Source: an uncultured Clostridia bacterium
Lineage (GTDB): Bacteria > Bacillota > Clostridia > Oscillospirales > Ruminococcaceae
Assembly (NCBI GenBank): GCA_947624425.1
Contig: CANQKG010000052.1
Span: forward strand, 1 to 8,405
Reading direction: 5' to 3'
DNA: 8,405 nt
Below the pieces are notes generated by a model. That model made no database searches. It had not been told where the DNA came from and was given only the letters and a program-made list of their open reading frames with translations. Position numbers and translations under genes: made by a program. This document shows positions 6,669-8,405 of the stretch, one piece after another (the first letter of the stretch is position 1; each line of letters starts with the position of its first letter).

Positions 6669-7952
6669 ATGTTCGATGTTTTCCGTAATGCGTGGAAGCA
6701 GGCCGATCTGCGGAAAAAGATTCTCTACACCTTGCTGATCATCGTCGTGTTCCGGATCGGTTCCCATATCCCGGTACCCTTTCTGGATCCGTCCGTGCTC
6801 GGTCAGATGACCGAGGGCGCAACCAATTTCCTGTCCTATCTGAATACCATGACCGGCGGCGGTTTCGAGGATGCGACCATCTTTGCGATGTCGATCACCC
6901 CGTACATCAACTCGTCGATCATCATTCAGCTTCTCACCGTGGCGATCCCCGCGCTGGAGCGGATGTCCAAGGAAGGGGAAGAGGGACAGAAGAAGATCAT
7001 GAAGATCACCCGGTACACCACCGTAGCACTGGGACTTTTGCAGGCGATCGCCTACTACTTCCTGGTGCGGCGGTACGGCGCGGTGGTCTACACCTCCGGC
7101 TTTGAGGCGGTCTACGCCATGATCGTCATCGTCGCCACCTTCACCGCCGGTACGGCGCTGATCATGTGGCTGGGCGAGCGGATCAACGAGCGGGGGATCG
7201 GCAACGGCATTTCGATCATCCTGTTTGCGGGTATCATCTCCCGCGGACCGGCGGCGCTGGGGCGGCTGATCAGCTGGTGGAACCTCGGCGAGACGCGGTA
7301 CTATGTGCTGGTGCCGATTGTGCTCTTGATCTTCCTCGCCATGATCGTCTTCATCATCGCCATGACCAATGCGGAGCGCCGGATCCCGGTGCAGTACGCA
7401 AAGCGGGTGGTCGGCAGAAAGATGTACGGCGGCCAGTCGAGCCATATTCCCATCAAGGTGAATATGTCAGGCGTGCTTCCGGTCATCTTCGCAAGCTCGC
7501 TGATGTCCATTCCGGGCACCATCGCGTCCTTCATCAACGCCGAAAGCGGCTTCTGGTACCATCTGTCCAGGATCTTCAGCTACAACAGCTGGTTCTATGC
7601 GATCTTGTATTTCATCCTGATCATCGCATTCAACTATTTCTATGTGGCCATTTCCTACAACCCGGTCGAGATCGCCAACAATATCCGGAAGAACAACGGC
7701 GCCATCCCGGGCATCCGTCCCGGCAAGCCGACCGCCGATTTCATCCAGCGGGTGATCCACCGGATCACGCTGGTGGGCGCGATCTTCCTCGGTATCATCG
7801 CGATCTTCCCGATCGTCTTTTCGCAGGTCACCAACATGAACATCTCGCTGGGCGGTACCTCGATCCTGATCATCGTGGGCGTTGCGCTTGAAACGATGCG
7901 GACGCTGGAGTCGCAGCTGACTATGCGGCACCACAAGGGCTTCCTGGAGTAA
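6669..7952 (+). CDS. secY: Preprotein translocase subunit SecY
   Basis: SecY is the channel of the Sec translocon in the cytoplasmic membrane; with SecE and SecG, and with SecA or the ribosome, it moves proteins across or into the membrane. The protein has 427 residues, typical for Firmicutes. Ten membrane segments can be read at about residues 18-38, 71-95, 118-134, 148-168, 178-192, 211-233, 267-289, 308-328, 367-385 and 395-411. Conserved parts include FRIGSHIPVP (28-37), ITPYINSSIIIQLL (76-89) and the cytosolic loop before segment 9, GAIPGIRPGKPT (344-355). Arg350 there matches the loop arginine essential for SecA-dependent export in E. coli. It starts one base after rplO and is followed by adk, the usual Gram-positive order. 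Confidence 0.98.
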   Translation: MFDVFRNAWKQADLRKKILYTLLIIVVFRIGSHIPVPFLDPSVLGQMTEGATNFLSYLNTMTGGGFEDATIFAMSITPYINSSIIIQLLTVAIPALERMSKEGEEGQKKIMKITRYTTVALGLLQAIAYYFLVRRYGAVVYTSGFEAVYAMIVIVATFTAGTALIMWLGERINERGIGNGISIILFAGIISRGPAALGRLISWWNLGETRYYVLVPIVLLIFLAMIVFIIAMTNAERRIPVQYAKRVVGRKMYGGQSSHIPIKVNMSGVLPVIFASSLMSIPGTIASFINAESGFWYHLSRIFSYNSWFYAILYFILIIAFNYFYVAISYNPVEIANNIRKNNGAIPGIRPGKPTADFIQRVIHRITLVGAIFLGIIAIFPIVFSQVTNMNISLGGTSILIIVGVALETMRTLESQLTMRHHKGFLE

Positions 7953-7964
7953 GGAGAGTAGAGT

Positions 7965-8405
7965 ATGAATTTGATCTTATTGGGTGCGCCGGGCGCCGGA
8001 AAAGGCACGCAGGCGGAAGTGATCTGCGATCATCTTCAGATCCCCTCGCTTTCCACCGGAAACATTCTGCGCGAGGCGCTCAAGCAGGGCACCGAGCTGG
8101 GACTGAAGGCAAAATCCTATATGGACGGCGGCAAGCTGGTTCCGGACGAGGTGGTCATCGCCATCATCAAGGAACGGCTGAGCGAGCCGGACTGTGAAAA
8201 CGGCTTTATTCTCGACGGCTTTCCCCGTACCGTCCCGCAGGCCGAGGCGCTTGACGCCATGGGCGTGCGGATCGACCGGGTGATCGACATCGAGGTGCCG
8301 GACGAGAAGATCGAGCAGCGGTTGTCGGGCAGACGGGTCTGCGAGGCTTGCGGCGCGTCCTACCATATGCTGTATAAGCCTTCCGCCGTCGCGGGCGTCT
8401 GCGAC
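7965..8405 (+). CDS. adk: Adenylate kinase, N-terminal part (3' end outside window)
   Basis: Adenylate kinase interconverts ATP + AMP and two ADP in the cytosol. The first 147 residues are visible of a family usually near 215. The Walker A loop is GAPGAGKGT (7-15). The AMP-binding part has STGN (30-33), Arg36, and DGFPRT with Asp84 and Arg88. The LID domain begins GRRVCEACGASY, with Cys126, Cys129 and Cys146 in C-x2-C-x16-C spacing; the fourth ligand would be at residue 149, just beyond the window edge. This is the zinc-LID form typical of Gram-positive bacteria. The usual STGD aspartate is asparagine here. ATG follows AAGGAGA (7951-7957), which overlaps the secY stop. Confidence 0.97.
   Translation, partial: MNLILLGAPGAGKGTQAEVICDHLQIPSLSTGNILREALKQGTELGLKAKSYMDGGKLVPDEVVIAIIKERLSEPDCENGFILDGFPRTVPQAEALDAMGVRIDRVIDIEVPDEKIEQRLSGRRVCEACGASYHMLYKPSAVAGVCD

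Noticed and set aside
6588..7445. A 285-codon antisense open frame opposite secY, and a 241-codon plus-strand frame at 7166-7891 inside secY.
   Set aside because: Both are rich in His, Arg and Asp in the way of shadow frames; SecY is intact with ten membrane segments over the same DNA.

Overview
This window is a ribosomal-protein superoperon from a bacterium of the Clostridia type. All 19 genes lie on the + strand in the conserved S10-spc order: rplB (cut at the left edge), rpsS, rplV, rpsC, rplP, rpmC, rpsQ, rplN, rplX, rplE, rpsZ, rpsH, rplF, rplR, rpsE, rpmD, rplO, secY, adk (cut at the right edge). The run rplO-secY-adk, the zinc-type short S14, the four-cysteine L24, the zinc-type LID of adenylate kinase and the strong AAGGAGG-like ribosome binding sites all point to a Gram-positive Firmicute. 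The protein sequences read most like the Oscillospiraceae/Ruminococcaceae branch of Clostridia, with fairly high GC. That family-level placement is my inference from memory of the sequences, not from a search.

Layout. Positions 1-2645 are the end of the S10 operon (L2, S19, L22, S3, L16, L29, S17). Positions 2674-7952 are the spc operon (L14, L24, L5, S14, S8, L6, L18, S5, L30, L15, SecY). Positions 7965-8405 begin adk. Only about 260 bases are non-coding. The longest gap is 28 bases (2646-2673), exactly at the classical S10/spc border, and it holds little beyond a ribosome binding site. No promoter, terminator, RNA gene, repeat array, mobile element or CRISPR is visible. The whole window looks like one stretch of a longer polycistronic message whose promoter lies upstream.

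How the genes work together. Seventeen genes encode proteins of the 30S and 50S subunits, to be made in matched amounts from one message. SecY is the membrane channel through which ribosomes translating exported proteins deliver their product. Adenylate kinase balances adenine nucleotides. Translation appears coupled at several joints: rpsC/rplP overlap by 1 base, rplP/rpmC overlap by 4 bases, and rplO/secY are 1 base apart, with the downstream ribosome binding sites inside upstream coding sequence.

I looked for an undescribed system and did not find one. This is core housekeeping DNA. The items worth a second look are small: two substitutions at a conserved turn in L5, a TTG start with a weaker ribosome binding site for rpsE, an asparagine in the usual STGD motif of Adk, a set of three zinc-ligand proteins, and long antisense open frames that are fully explained by codon avoidance.
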